Source: an uncultured Prevotella sp. (GTDB lineage Bacteria; Bacteroidota; Bacteroidia; Bacteroidales; Bacteroidaceae). Taken from it: a stretch of DNA of 36,883 bases. Made by a program: the position numbers and the translations under genes. The stretch spans positions 1 through 36,883 of the forward strand of contig CAKPST010000015.1 in assembly GCA_934183355.1 (NCBI GenBank). Reading direction: 5' to 3'. Of the stretch, positions 14,395-22,639 are shown piece by piece; position 1 is the first letter of the stretch; each line of letters opens with the position of its first letter. The notes below the pieces were generated by a model that ran no database searches, was not told the DNA's origin, and saw only the letters and a list, made by a program, of their open reading frames with translations.

Positions 14395-15096
14395 ATGATT
14401 ATGAAAAAAAGTACATTTAACCTGTTTGCATTGTTGCTACTTTTGTTTGCTTTTGTCTCGTGCGACAATAAGCAAACTCCAGAACCTGTGACAGAGCAGC
14501 CCAAAATGGACACCATACCTACTCTTGTTATGCAGGTGCAGCGTTGCTCGCGACTCTACACCACGGAGTATCACATCCACAAAGTAATAACTCATGACGA
14601 CCAACTTGAGCTTAAAGGCAAACTACTCGGTCACGACTACAATATGCAGGTGCCACTCGGCAAGCGCAAAATTGCTATCCCTGTAGACGCTACAGCCAAA
14701 GCCTACATCGACTTTGCCAACTTCTCTGAGAAAAACGTGCGGCGCGACTCCACTCACATTGAGATTATACTGCCCGACCCTCATGTGGTGCTCTCTGCTA
14801 CACGCGTCAATCACAACGACATCAAGGAATATGTGGCTCTGACACGCCGCAATTTCACCGACGAAGAGCTTTCGTCGTATGAGAAACAAGGCAGGGAAGC
14901 TATTATTACCGACATCGCTAAGACCGAAATTCTGGAGTCGGCTCGTGTCGGTGCTGCTAATGTGCTGGTGCCAGTGCTGCAACAGTTGGGGTACAAAGCC
15001 GAAAACATCACCATTTCGTTCCGTCACGACTTGCGACACAACGACATCTCACGACTTATAGACCGTTCGACTGTGGAGAAGAAGAATAAGAAGTAG
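14395..15096 (+). CDS. DUF4230 lipoprotein
   Basis: 233 residues; a second Met two codons in (14401) may be the real start. MKKSTFNLFALLLLLFAFVS is followed by Cys (residue 23), so it is a predicted lipoprotein. The mature part has the DUF4230 run: LVMQVQRCSRLYTTEYHIHK, then KRKIAIPVDATAKAYIDF, IEIILPDPHVVLSATRVNH, and a helical C-terminal half (SYEKQGREAIITDIAKTEIL and ENITISFR). It ends in a Lys-rich tail (VEKKNKK). The function of DUF4230 is unknown. The next gene, 36 bases on, encodes a second member with a membrane anchor instead of a lipid anchor, so the two probably work together. Confidence 0.85.
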   Translation: MIMKKSTFNLFALLLLLFAFVSCDNKQTPEPVTEQPKMDTIPTLVMQVQRCSRLYTTEYHIHKVITHDDQLELKGKLLGHDYNMQVPLGKRKIAIPVDATAKAYIDFANFSEKNVRRDSTHIEIILPDPHVVLSATRVNHNDIKEYVALTRRNFTDEELSSYEKQGREAIITDIAKTEILESARVGAANVLVPVLQQLGYKAENITISFRHDLRHNDISRLIDRSTVEKKNKK

Positions 15097-15132
15097 AAAC
15101 AAATAGATTCTAACAAAAATTCTGAAAACAAT

Positions 15133-15759
15133 ATGCCAAAAGACAATTCACGCCGCAGTCTGCTGCTTATGCCGCTGCGAGCATTAATTATAAAAATACT
15201 GTTCATTGCAGTGCTTGTAGTTGTCGTGGTTCTTGTAGCACGACACTACATCAACAAGGTGACAACAACATCCACCACACCTGAGGTTGCCATGAACGAA
15301 AAGATAGACATCACGCCATCACAGATACGCTCTATAGAGATGATTGGCGAATGGTCGTTCTTAGAGGTAGACGATGAAGAGATAATAGATACAATACGTC
15401 ACGGATTCTTCTCTGATGACGAACTTGTACGCATCTATTATGGTACGCTGCGCCTTGGCATCAATCTCAAGGAGTCGCACGAGGGATGGATAACCATGCA
15501 AGGCGACACATTGCATGCCATCTTGCCACCAGTACGCTTACTCGACAACAACTTTATCGACGAAACACGCACACGCTCGTTCATTGAGACTGGCAAGTGG
15601 ACTCACCAAGATCGCAAAGCTATGTACAATCGCGCTGTTCAGCGCATGCGCCGCCGCTGTCTGACACGACAAAATTATGCCACAGCAAGGGCTAACGCAT
15701 GCGCTCAAATTGAACAGCTGCTCAGAAGCATGGGCTTTGAGAAGGTGAAGGTTGAATAA
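15133..15759 (+). CDS. Second DUF4230-type protein, single N-terminal membrane helix
   Basis: 208 residues. A basic start (MPKDNSRRSLLLMPLRAL) leads into one long helix at about 19-36 (IIKILFIAVLVVVVVLVA) with no cleavage site or lipobox, so it should be anchored in the inner membrane with its bulk outside. The rest follows the same plan as the protein before it: IRSIEMIGEWSFLEVDDEE, YYGTLRLGINLKE, LHAILPPVRLLDNNFIDE and a basic helical end (YNRAVQRMRRRCLTRQ) with a last MGFEKVKVE. It is cotranscribed with the first DUF4230 gene. It converges tail to tail with fucP, with only 12 bases between the stops and no visible terminator. Confidence 0.8.
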   Translation: MPKDNSRRSLLLMPLRALIIKILFIAVLVVVVVLVARHYINKVTTTSTTPEVAMNEKIDITPSQIRSIEMIGEWSFLEVDDEEIIDTIRHGFFSDDELVRIYYGTLRLGINLKESHEGWITMQGDTLHAILPPVRLLDNNFIDETRTRSFIETGKWTHQDRKAMYNRAVQRMRRRCLTRQNYATARANACAQIEQLLRSMGFEKVKVE

Positions 15760-15771
15760 GTTCAACTTTCT

Positions 15772-17097
15772 TTAACCCTTCAATAATCCCTTGCTACGCA
15801 TATATGTGCGACGTCCGTATATGGCTATCACCACAAAACATATAAACGGCAACGCAAACGACACGTTGACTGCTGGCATGCCGAACAGTGTACCCATATC
15901 AATGATGGAAGCCTGAAGCGGTGGTAGCACGCTGCCTCCGAGGATTGCCATAATAAGTCCGGCGGCTCCAAACTTGGCGTCGTCGCCAAGTCCTCTCAAG
16001 GCAATGCCATAGATTGTGGGGAACATGAGCGACATGCAAGCGCTGACACCTACAAGACAATAGAGCCCGTAGATGTTCTGGAAGAATATCACACCGCATG
16101 TGAGCGCACCACCCATTACAGCGAGTATCATCAACAGCTGACCTGTATTGAGATAGCGCAAGAGGAAGGTGCAGATAAAACGCGAGAAGCAGAATATACA
16201 CATCGCCACAATATTGTATTGCTGCGACATCACCTCTGCCTGCTGTTCTGCCATACCCTCTTCCATAAGCACACGTGTGCCATACTGTATGATGAATGTC
16301 CAGCACATAATCTGCACACCTACATAGAAGAACTGAGCTATGACTCCCTCGCGATAGTGGGGCATGCAGAATATACGGCGCAGTGTTGGCATGAAGTTAA
16401 TCTGATGATTTTGGTCGCCACTCTTAGGCATCTTCATAAACAATATGACGAGGAACATGACTAGTATCACAAGTCCGATAATCAAGTACGGCCCAATGAG
16501 CACGGACAAGTCATACTCCTTGACAGCCTCAAACTCGTCTGCCGACAACTGGGCACGCGACGCAGTGTCGAGTGGATTGAGTTTTGCTTGAATGAAGTTC
16601 ATCGCCACATACATGCCCAGCAGCGACCCCATTGGATTGAACGATTGCGCCAAATTCAAGCGTCGTGTGGCTGTCTCCTCTGAACCCATAGACAGGATGT
16701 AGGGATTGCTGGATGTTTCCAGAAACGACAGTCCGCACGTCAACAGGAAGTAGGCTGCAAGGAACGGATAATACTCACCCGTCATCTTTGCTGGATAGAA
16801 CATAAATGCGCCAAGAGCATAGAGTCCGAGACCAACGAGCACGCCCGCCTTATAGCTATACTTGCGGATGAACATTGCAGCTGGGAAAGCCATTGCAAAA
16901 TAGCCTCCATAGAAAGCCACTTGCACCATCGCACCGTCGGTGGCTGACATACGGAATATCTTAGAGAAGGCTTTCACCATCGGATTAGTGATATCGTTGG
17001 CAAAGCCCCACAGAGCAAAGCACGACGTTATCAATATGAAAGGCACGACGTAGCTCACGCCATCCTTACTCAATATAGATTGTTTGTTTTCTTTCAT
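15772..17097 (-). CDS. fucP: L-fucose:H+ symporter
   Basis: A 441-residue major facilitator protein with about 12 hydrophobic helices. The FucP-type start (SYVVPFILITSCFALWGFAN, then DITNPMVKAFSKIF) holds the Asn and Asp positions typical of this family, and a LSFLETSSNPYILSMG stretch follows in the fourth to fifth helices. The C-terminal half includes MFPTIYGIALRGLG and GGSVLPPLQA. It imports L-fucose with protons across the inner membrane. As the last gene of the fucI-fucO-fucA-kinase-fucP run, 26 bases after the kinase stop, the substrate assignment to fucose is well supported by context. Confidence 0.93.
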   Translation of the reverse strand: MKENKQSILSKDGVSYVVPFILITSCFALWGFANDITNPMVKAFSKIFRMSATDGAMVQVAFYGGYFAMAFPAAMFIRKYSYKAGVLVGLGLYALGAFMFYPAKMTGEYYPFLAAYFLLTCGLSFLETSSNPYILSMGSEETATRRLNLAQSFNPMGSLLGMYVAMNFIQAKLNPLDTASRAQLSADEFEAVKEYDLSVLIGPYLIIGLVILVMFLVILFMKMPKSGDQNHQINFMPTLRRIFCMPHYREGVIAQFFYVGVQIMCWTFIIQYGTRVLMEEGMAEQQAEVMSQQYNIVAMCIFCFSRFICTFLLRYLNTGQLLMILAVMGGALTCGVIFFQNIYGLYCLVGVSACMSLMFPTIYGIALRGLGDDAKFGAAGLIMAILGGSVLPPLQASIIDMGTLFGMPAVNVSFALPFICFVVIAIYGRRTYMRSKGLLKG

Positions 17098-17123
17098 CGG
17101 GTTTTCAGTATTTTTCTTTTATT

Positions 17124-18521
17124 TTACTCTATCATGACGCTACGCATTTCGGCTATGCTACCTATCTCGCCCTTGGCAAGTGCCTGAGTGAGTATGTTGC
17201 CTATGCCAGTAGCCTCTACGGGACCAGCCTCTACGGGTATGCCGAGAGCCTCCTCTGTCAGACGATTGAGTAGTTTATTCTGCGAACCGCCACCTATTAT
17301 ATGTAGCTTCTTTATCGGTTTGGGAATCATGGCGTTGAGAGCACTTGTTGCCTCAGCATATTTGGCAGCAAGCGACTGCAATACTACACGTGTTGTCTCT
17401 GCCTTGTCCTTAGGCTGCTGCAACGAATGCTCTGCACAATAGTCAATTATGGCTTGCTGCATCGACACTGGATTCTGAAATGCTGCATCGTCTACTGGGA
17501 TAATTGTGTCTATCACGGCTTTCTCGGCTGCCGGGATGAGCGTGTCATACTGCTGCTCGTCGCCTTCTTCCTTCCATTCTGCCATAAGTCGCTGCACAAA
17601 CCATAGCCCGGTGATGTTTTGCAGGAAGGTTATCTTCCCCCCTACTCCACCCTCATTGGTGAACTGTGCACATCGTGCCTCTTCTGTTAGTATAGGTTCG
17701 TCGAGTTCCACACCGAGCAACGACCATGTGCCACTGCTTATGAACGCCACAGGACTCTCGTCCTTAGCTGCCGGAACAGCCGCTACGGCACTTGCCGTGT
17801 CGTGCGAACCAACAGCTATGACATCCACTTCGCCCAGTCCGGTCTCCTCTGCTATGTCCTTACGCAGTCTGCCACGCACAGTACCTGGCATCACTATCGG
17901 ACAGAACAGATGACGAGGCAGACCGAGACTATCAATGAGCTGCCAGTCCCAATCTCGTGTCTTAGCGTTAAGCATCTCTGATGTAGAGGCTATTGTGTAT
18001 TCGGTGTTGGCTTCACCTGTGAGGAAGTAGCTGAAGAGGTCGGGCGTAAAGAGCAACTTATCAGCTATCTTGAGCTGCTGATTGTCGACAAGCTTCATGC
18101 TGTATAGTTGGAACAGTGTGTTGATGTCCATCACCTGTGTTCCATTGACGGCATAGTGTTCGGTGCGGTCGGTATGCGCAAAGAACTTGTCTGCCATGCC
18201 ATTGGTACGTGCGTCGCGATAGCACACGGGGTTGCCGATGAGATTGCCGTCGCGGTCGATGAGTCCAAAGTCGACACCCCATGTGTCAATGGCAATACCC
18301 GATACATGCAATCCGAGTTGTGCCGCCTTCTTGAGTCCAGCCTTCATGTCGGCAAAGAGAGCCGGAAAATCCCAATATACATGATTGCCCAGACGCACCT
18401 GACGATTCTGAAATCGGTGTATAAGCTGCATTGTGAGCCTCTTCTCACCATTCACTTCGGTTATGGTTCCTGCCAATACACGGCCTGAGCCACCGCCAAA
18501 GTCGATTGCTAAATAGGTCAT
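17124..18521 (-). CDS. fucK: FGGY sugar kinase, probable L-fuculokinase (rhamnulokinase-like)
   Basis: A 465-residue ATP-dependent kinase. It starts MTYLAIDFGGGSGRVLAG (phosphate 1 motif) at 18521; the frame is open to 18620, but the extra N-terminus arises from the palindromic spacer and has no family match. GIAIDTWGVDFGLIDRDG holds the sugar-binding Asp, AVGSHDTASAVAAVP the phosphate 2 motif, and HIIGGGSQNKLLNRLTEEAL the C-terminal adenosine motif. By sequence it is closer to RhaB than to E. coli FucK, which is usual in Bacteroidales fucose operons. The flanking fucA and fucP argue for L-fuculose as substrate rather than L-rhamnulose. A 248-base gap with a large palindrome separates it from fucA. 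Confidence 0.88.
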   Translation of the reverse strand: MTYLAIDFGGGSGRVLAGTITEVNGEKRLTMQLIHRFQNRQVRLGNHVYWDFPALFADMKAGLKKAAQLGLHVSGIAIDTWGVDFGLIDRDGNLIGNPVCYRDARTNGMADKFFAHTDRTEHYAVNGTQVMDINTLFQLYSMKLVDNQQLKIADKLLFTPDLFSYFLTGEANTEYTIASTSEMLNAKTRDWDWQLIDSLGLPRHLFCPIVMPGTVRGRLRKDIAEETGLGEVDVIAVGSHDTASAVAAVPAAKDESPVAFISSGTWSLLGVELDEPILTEEARCAQFTNEGGVGGKITFLQNITGLWFVQRLMAEWKEEGDEQQYDTLIPAAEKAVIDTIIPVDDAAFQNPVSMQQAIIDYCAEHSLQQPKDKAETTRVVLQSLAAKYAEATSALNAMIPKPIKKLHIIGGGSQNKLLNRLTEEALGIPVEAGPVEATGIGNILTQALAKGEIGSIAEMRSVMIE

Positions 18522-18566
18522 TTGTAGTTTAGGTTTAAAAAAAGAAGGGCATGTCAAAATATAATA

Positions 18567-18732
18567 AAACAACAACATCGACAACAAATCAACAACTTTT
18601 TTGCCGTGCCAACTCGGCACGACTAAGGTTAGCTTGCAGTTTTATTACTGCCATCAGCTCTCATCAAGTCGTGCCAGTTGGCACGGCGTACATTATTCTG
18701 AAGTTGTTGATTCGTTGTCGATGTTGTTGTTT
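18567..18732. repeat. Nested palindromic element between fucA and the kinase gene
   Basis: Outer arms of 31 bases (18567-18597 and 18702-18732) are inverted copies with one mismatch, rich in AACAAC/GTTGTT. Inner arms of 20-21 bases (18603-18623 and 18668-18687) are inverted copies with one extra base on the left. Each inner arm is itself a small palindrome: CGTGCC, 4-5 bases, GGCACG. The centre (18624-18667) is unpaired. No open frame of note lies inside. It could be a folded spacer in the fuc mRNA, a regulator site or a non-autonomous mobile repeat. Confidence 0.85.
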
Positions 18733-18769
18733 AAATTACGTATATTGACACACCCTCTTTATATTGTTT

Positions 18770-19408
18770 TTACTTCTGTTTCTTTCCCAGCACGTATGTC
18801 TCAAGGTCGTCAATCTCCTCTGCTGTCAGAGTATTGTACTTGCCTCCGCTGAGCACGATGATACGGCACGCCATCTCGAAGAACATGGCACGCTCAAACA
18901 CCTCGTCGAATGTCTTGCCACATACCACCTGACCATGCTTGAGCATGAGTGCTGAGTTGTGATTCTTCAAAGCTGCCTTGACAGCCTCTGCCAACTCTGG
19001 CGAACCCGGACGGTAGTAAGGAATGATTGGAAGCTCCTTGCCCACGTGACATGGTATCTCAGCTGTAACGTTGAAGTCCTTTGGGGTCTCGCTCATGCAC
19101 GAAACTACGGTTGCATACTTCGACTGAAAGTGAAGCACTACGTCGCAGTCGGGACGCTCGCGCAACACACCGAGGTGGAATCCACTCTCCATTGAAGGCT
19201 TGACACCATTCAGCACTTCACCGTCGGCAACACGACAGATAGACACCTTCTCCTTCGGGAGAGTAGGCACCCATGAACCTGTACCCGAAACGAGAGCCTC
19301 ATCACCGATGCGCCATGAGATGTTGCCACTTGAACACAATGTCAGTCCAGCATCGCCTACACGATGAGCCTGACGAAGAAATTCCTGTATCTGATAATCC
19401 TGTATCAT
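18770..19408 (-). CDS. fucA: Class II aldolase, L-fuculose-1-phosphate aldolase
   Basis: A 212-residue zinc aldolase that splits L-fuculose-1-phosphate into dihydroxyacetone phosphate and L-lactaldehyde. The phosphate-binding loops SSGNIS (about 27-32) and SGTGSW (about 41-46) are present, and the catalytic Glu lies in KPSMESGFHLG near residue 73. The first zinc ligand region reads VVLHFQSKYA: the usual HxH pair has become HxQ. The third ligand His is in LMLKHGQVVCG. fucO lies 14 bases upstream on the same strand. The assignment to fuculose rather than rhamnulose follows from FucI and FucP in the same run. Confidence 0.88.
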   Translation of the reverse strand: MIQDYQIQEFLRQAHRVGDAGLTLCSSGNISWRIGDEALVSGTGSWVPTLPKEKVSICRVADGEVLNGVKPSMESGFHLGVLRERPDCDVVLHFQSKYATVVSCMSETPKDFNVTAEIPCHVGKELPIIPYYRPGSPELAEAVKAALKNHNSALMLKHGQVVCGKTFDEVFERAMFFEMACRIIVLSGGKYNTLTAEEIDDLETYVLGKKQK

Positions 19409-19422
19409 TTTCTTTTGATTGT

Positions 19423-20577
19423 TTAGAATGCTTTCTTATAAAGTTCGAGAATATCCTCCTCCGTAATGTCACGCGGATTACCCGGTGTGCATACGTCGGC
19501 AAAAGCAGCCTTGGCAAGACGCGGCAGGTCTTCCTCCTTGATGCCAAGTTCAGCAAGATGCTGAGGAATGCCCACACGGATGCTCAACTGACGAACAGCC
19601 TCAACAGCTGCCTCTGCAGACTCCTCGCGTGTCATGCCTTCCTTGTATGCGTTCATTGCCTTGGCGATGATGACATACTTGTCGAGAGCTGCCGGAGCGT
19701 TGAACTCCATGACGATAGGCAACAGCAATGCGTTGGCTACACCGTGAGGAATGTCGAAGATGGCACCAAGCGGGTGAGCCATTCCGTGAACGGCTCCAAG
19801 ACCTACGTTTGAGAACGCCATGCCAGCAATATACTGTGCCACAGCCATTCCGTCGCGTGCCTCTGGATTAGACGGCTCATTGACAGCTGTCTCCAAGTGG
19901 CGTGCTATCATCTCGATTGCCTTAATCTCGAACATGTCGCTCATCTCCCATGCACCCTTAGTGATAAGTCCTTCGATGGCATGTGTCAGTGCGTCAAGAC
20001 CCGTTGCGGCTGTCAACGAACGTGGCAGAGTGTACATCAGCTCTGCATCGACGATGGCGATAGCTGGAATGTCGTTAGGATCGACACAAACCATCTTCTT
20101 CTCGTTCTCCTCGTCGGTGATAACGTAGTTGATAGTCACCTCGGCAGCTGTTCCAGCTGTTGTAGGCAGAGCGATGATAGGCACCGACTTATGCTTGGTG
20201 TCGGCAACGCCTTCGAGCGAAACAACGTCTGCAAACTCTGGATTGTTGGTGATGATGCCGATAGCCTTGGATGTGTCGATGCTTGAACCGCCACCAATGG
20301 CAAGCAGGAAGTCTGCACCCGACTTAGCAAATGCCTCCAATCCGAGCTTCACGTTCTTCACCGTAGGATTCTGCTTTATCTCACTGAACACCTCGTATGG
20401 AATCTTTGCCTCATCGAGCACGTCGAGCACCTTCTGTGCCACACCAAACTTAATAAGGTCTTTGTCGGTGCAAACGAGTGCCTTGTGCAAGCCAAGACGG
20501 CGTACTTCGCCTGGCAACTCCTTGCGTGCACCAGGTCCAAAATATGATACTTCGTTAAGGATGAATCTTCTGGTCAT
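19423..20577 (-). CDS. fucO: Lactaldehyde reductase (iron-containing alcohol dehydrogenase)
   Basis: 384 residues of the group III Fe-dependent alcohol dehydrogenase family, about the length of E. coli FucO (382). It reduces L-lactaldehyde from FucA to (S)-1,2-propanediol with NADH. LLAIGGGSSIDTSKAIGI at about 92-109 is the NAD-binding region, and ALPTTAGTAAEVT follows. The metal-binding residues lie in AIVDAELM, GLDALTHAIEG and GAVHGMAHPLGAIFDIPHG (His residues). It lies between fucI (136-base repeat-rich gap) and fucA (14 bases). Confidence 0.93.
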   Translation of the reverse strand: MTRRFILNEVSYFGPGARKELPGEVRRLGLHKALVCTDKDLIKFGVAQKVLDVLDEAKIPYEVFSEIKQNPTVKNVKLGLEAFAKSGADFLLAIGGGSSIDTSKAIGIITNNPEFADVVSLEGVADTKHKSVPIIALPTTAGTAAEVTINYVITDEENEKKMVCVDPNDIPAIAIVDAELMYTLPRSLTAATGLDALTHAIEGLITKGAWEMSDMFEIKAIEMIARHLETAVNEPSNPEARDGMAVAQYIAGMAFSNVGLGAVHGMAHPLGAIFDIPHGVANALLLPIVMEFNAPAALDKYVIIAKAMNAYKEGMTREESAEAAVEAVRQLSIRVGIPQHLAELGIKEEDLPRLAKAAFADVCTPGNPRDITEEDILELYKKAF

Positions 20578-20588
20578 AAAATTATATA

Positions 20589-20711
20589 GTTGAGAGTTGA
20601 GAATTGAGAGTTATGATTACCTTAATTGATAATTATTACCTTAATTGATAATTAATTCCGCTGCAATATATAAACTGCAAAACATATCATAACTCTCAAC
20701 TTTCAATTATA
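20589..20711. repeat. Heptad repeats, inverted arms and a 19-bp tandem duplication in the fucI-fucO gap
   Basis: GTTGAGA, GTTGAGA, ATTGAGA, GTTATGA run end to end at 20589-20616. The right side carries AACTCTC, AACTTTC, AATTATA at 20691-20711. Fourteen bases (20604-20617 and 20686-20699) are perfect inverted copies. Between them ATTACCTTAATTGATAATT occurs twice in tandem without change (20616-20634, 20635-20653). The whole gap is non-coding. Confidence 0.8.
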
Positions 20712-20713
20712 AA

Positions 20714-22489
20714 TTACTTATAGATAGGTCCATAGTTCTTGCAAGCGCGGAAGTCGGCACCTTCCTTGTCCATGCCGAATGCGTTCCATGCTGCAGGGCG
20801 GAATATCTTGTCGTCCTCTACATTGTGCATGCAAACTGGTATGCGGAGGATAGAGCACATGGTGATGAGGTCGGCACCTATATGGCCGTAAGAGATGGCA
20901 CCATGGTTAGCACCCCAGTTGTTCATCACTGAATATACATCCTTGAACGGAGCCTTATCGCACAGACGTGGTACAAACCATGTGGTTGGCCATGTCGGAT
21001 CGGTGCGCTTGTTGAGAATCTCGTGTATTTCGGGGTCTATTTCAACTGTCCATCCCTCAGCGAGCTGCAGCACCGGACCGAGTCCCTTCACAAAGTTCAA
21101 GCGAACCATTGTCACAGGCATGCCACCCTTAGAGAGGAAGCTTGAAGAGAAGCCACCACCACGGAAGTAGTCGCGGTTGGCAGGATACCATGTTGTAGCC
21201 TTCAAACAAGCGTCTACATCTTCCTCGGTCATGTCCCAGAAGTGCTTCATCTCGGGCTCACCAGCTGCATTGACAGCAGCGCCTGTGCCATCGAGAGTTG
21301 TTGCGCCAGAGTTGATGAGGTGGATAATGCCACCTGCTGCACGACCTGTGAGTTCCTTACCCGTAACACGTTTAACAGCCTCTGGGCTCCAATATGTGCG
21401 TACGTCAGAGAATATCTGGGCACGACCTGTTAGCAAGTGGTTGAAGAGCATAGCCATGCCGTTGCCAGCGTCGTTCTCAGTGGCAAGGATAATAGCCTCA
21501 CGAAGTCCGTTCCAGTCGAATGATGTATTGAGCAATGCCTCTGGATAGTCGCCGTTAGGATAGAAGTCGGTCCACTGACGCTGACCCTGGAAACCGCCAG
21601 CGATAGCGTTGTGTCCAAGAGCTTCCTCCTTGAATCCGAGTTCCTTCAGACGTGGGTTGCCATGCATAAGGTCGCGCATAATCATCATCATCTTCACGAT
21701 AAACTCCCAGTCCTTGTCCTTCTGCTCGCGTGTCTTAGCCTTCTCAGGACGGTTGGCTATATCCTCACCCTCGTTGGTCATACAGTGCTCGCGTGTCCAA
21801 GCCATTGCCTTCTCATATTCCACTGGGTCGTAGATACCCTCGTCCATACGACGGATTATCTCAGTGAGGTCTACGCTCTCGTTGCGCATGCCGAGATACT
21901 CCTGGAAGAAGTCTGGATTGACAATAGAGCCAGCGATGCCCATACATACGCTTCCCATCGACAGATACGACTTGCCGCGCATTGTAGCAACTGCCTGTGC
22001 TGCACGTGCAAAGCGCAAAATCTTCTCGGCTACATCCTCAGGAATAGTATCGTCGCCAAGGTCCTGAACGTCATGACCATAGATGCCAAATGCAGGCAGA
22101 CCCTTCTGTGCATGAGCCGCAAGCACGGCAGCAAGATACACAGCACCTGGACGCTCTGTTCCGTTGAAGCCCCATACAGCCTTAGGATAGTGTGGGTTCA
22201 TATCCATAGTCTCCGAGCCATAACACCAGCAAGAAGTGACGGTGATGGTAGAACCTACGCCCTCGCGCTCAAACTTCTCAGCGCATGCAGCACTCTCTGC
22301 TACACGTCCGATAGTTGTGTCAGAGATGACACACTCCACTGGCGAACCGTCGCCATTACGCAAGTTGTCTGAAATAAGTTTGGCAACTGACTTTGCCAAA
22401 TTCATTGTCTTCTCCTCAAGGCTTTCGCGCACGCCTCCCTGTCGTCCGTCAATGGTAGGACGAATACCAATTTTTGGATACTTGTTCAT
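20714..22489 (-). CDS. fucI: L-fucose isomerase
   Basis: 591 residues, the same length as E. coli FucI. It is a Mn-dependent enzyme that converts L-fucose to L-fuculose in the cytoplasm. The N-terminus [20 protein letters not shown] is characteristic, as are [20 protein letters not shown], a [20 protein letters not shown] stretch and the C-terminal [20 protein letters not shown] with the metal-binding His. It is the first gene of the fuc run. No FucR-type GntR regulator lies next to it, in contrast to Bacteroides thetaiotaomicron where fucR precedes fucI (from memory). A TAATTTTG box stands upstream. Confidence 0.97.
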   Translation of the reverse strand: MNKYPKIGIRPTIDGRQGGVRESLEEKTMNLAKSVAKLISDNLRNGDGSPVECVISDTTIGRVAESAACAEKFEREGVGSTITVTSCWCYGSETMDMNPHYPKAVWGFNGTERPGAVYLAAVLAAHAQKGLPAFGIYGHDVQDLGDDTIPEDVAEKILRFARAAQAVATMRGKSYLSMGSVCMGIAGSIVNPDFFQEYLGMRNESVDLTEIIRRMDEGIYDPVEYEKAMAWTREHCMTNEGEDIANRPEKAKTREQKDKDWEFIVKMMMIMRDLMHGNPRLKELGFKEEALGHNAIAGGFQGQRQWTDFYPNGDYPEALLNTSFDWNGLREAIILATENDAGNGMAMLFNHLLTGRAQIFSDVRTYWSPEAVKRVTGKELTGRAAGGIIHLINSGATTLDGTGAAVNAAGEPEMKHFWDMTEEDVDACLKATTWYPANRDYFRGGGFSSSFLSKGGMPVTMVRLNFVKGLGPVLQLAEGWTVEIDPEIHEILNKRTDPTWPTTWFVPRLCDKAPFKDVYSVMNNWGANHGAISYGHIGADLITMCSILRIPVCMHNVEDDKIFRPAAWNAFGMDKEGADFRACKNYGPIYK

Positions 22490-22541
22490 AGTTTTTAGGT
22501 TTTATATATGGTTTGTTTGTTACTTTAGTAGATTGCAACTG

Positions 22542-22549
22542 CAAAATTA
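22542..22549 (-). promoter_or_regulatory. Candidate -7 box of the fuc operon
   Basis: On the minus strand the bases read TAATTTTG (TAnnTTTG), 53 bases before the fucI ATG. No TTTG is found at -33, which could fit a promoter that needs an activator. Confidence 0.4.
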
Positions 22550-22573
22550 TGAAATAAAAATGAGGTGGAGATA

Positions 22574-22628
22574 GAAATCAGTAAGAAAATTAATTAATAA
22601 TTGACGATTTAATATTCTTACTGATTTC
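22574..22628 (-). terminator. Hairpin after the barrel gene, before fucI
   Basis: GAAATCAGTAAGAA (22574-22587) and its perfect inverse at 22615-22628 form a 14-base stem with a 27-base A/T-rich loop, starting 12 bases past the stop of the 985-residue barrel gene. It probably isolates that gene from the fuc operon. No immediate U-tract is present. Confidence 0.6.
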
Positions 22629-22639
22629 ATAGTGTCAAA

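Noticed and set aside
18522..18620. 33-residue N-terminal extension of the fucose operon kinase
   Set aside because: It is encoded by the palindromic spacer, lacks family similarity and contains a hydrophobic stretch unlike any FGGY kinase.
18567..18732. Complete insertion sequence or attachment site
   Set aside because: There is no transposase or integrase frame inside, and no clear target duplication next to the outer arms.
20616..20653. Two identical 19-base units as a minimal CRISPR array
   Set aside because: The units are directly adjacent with no spacer and no cas genes are present.
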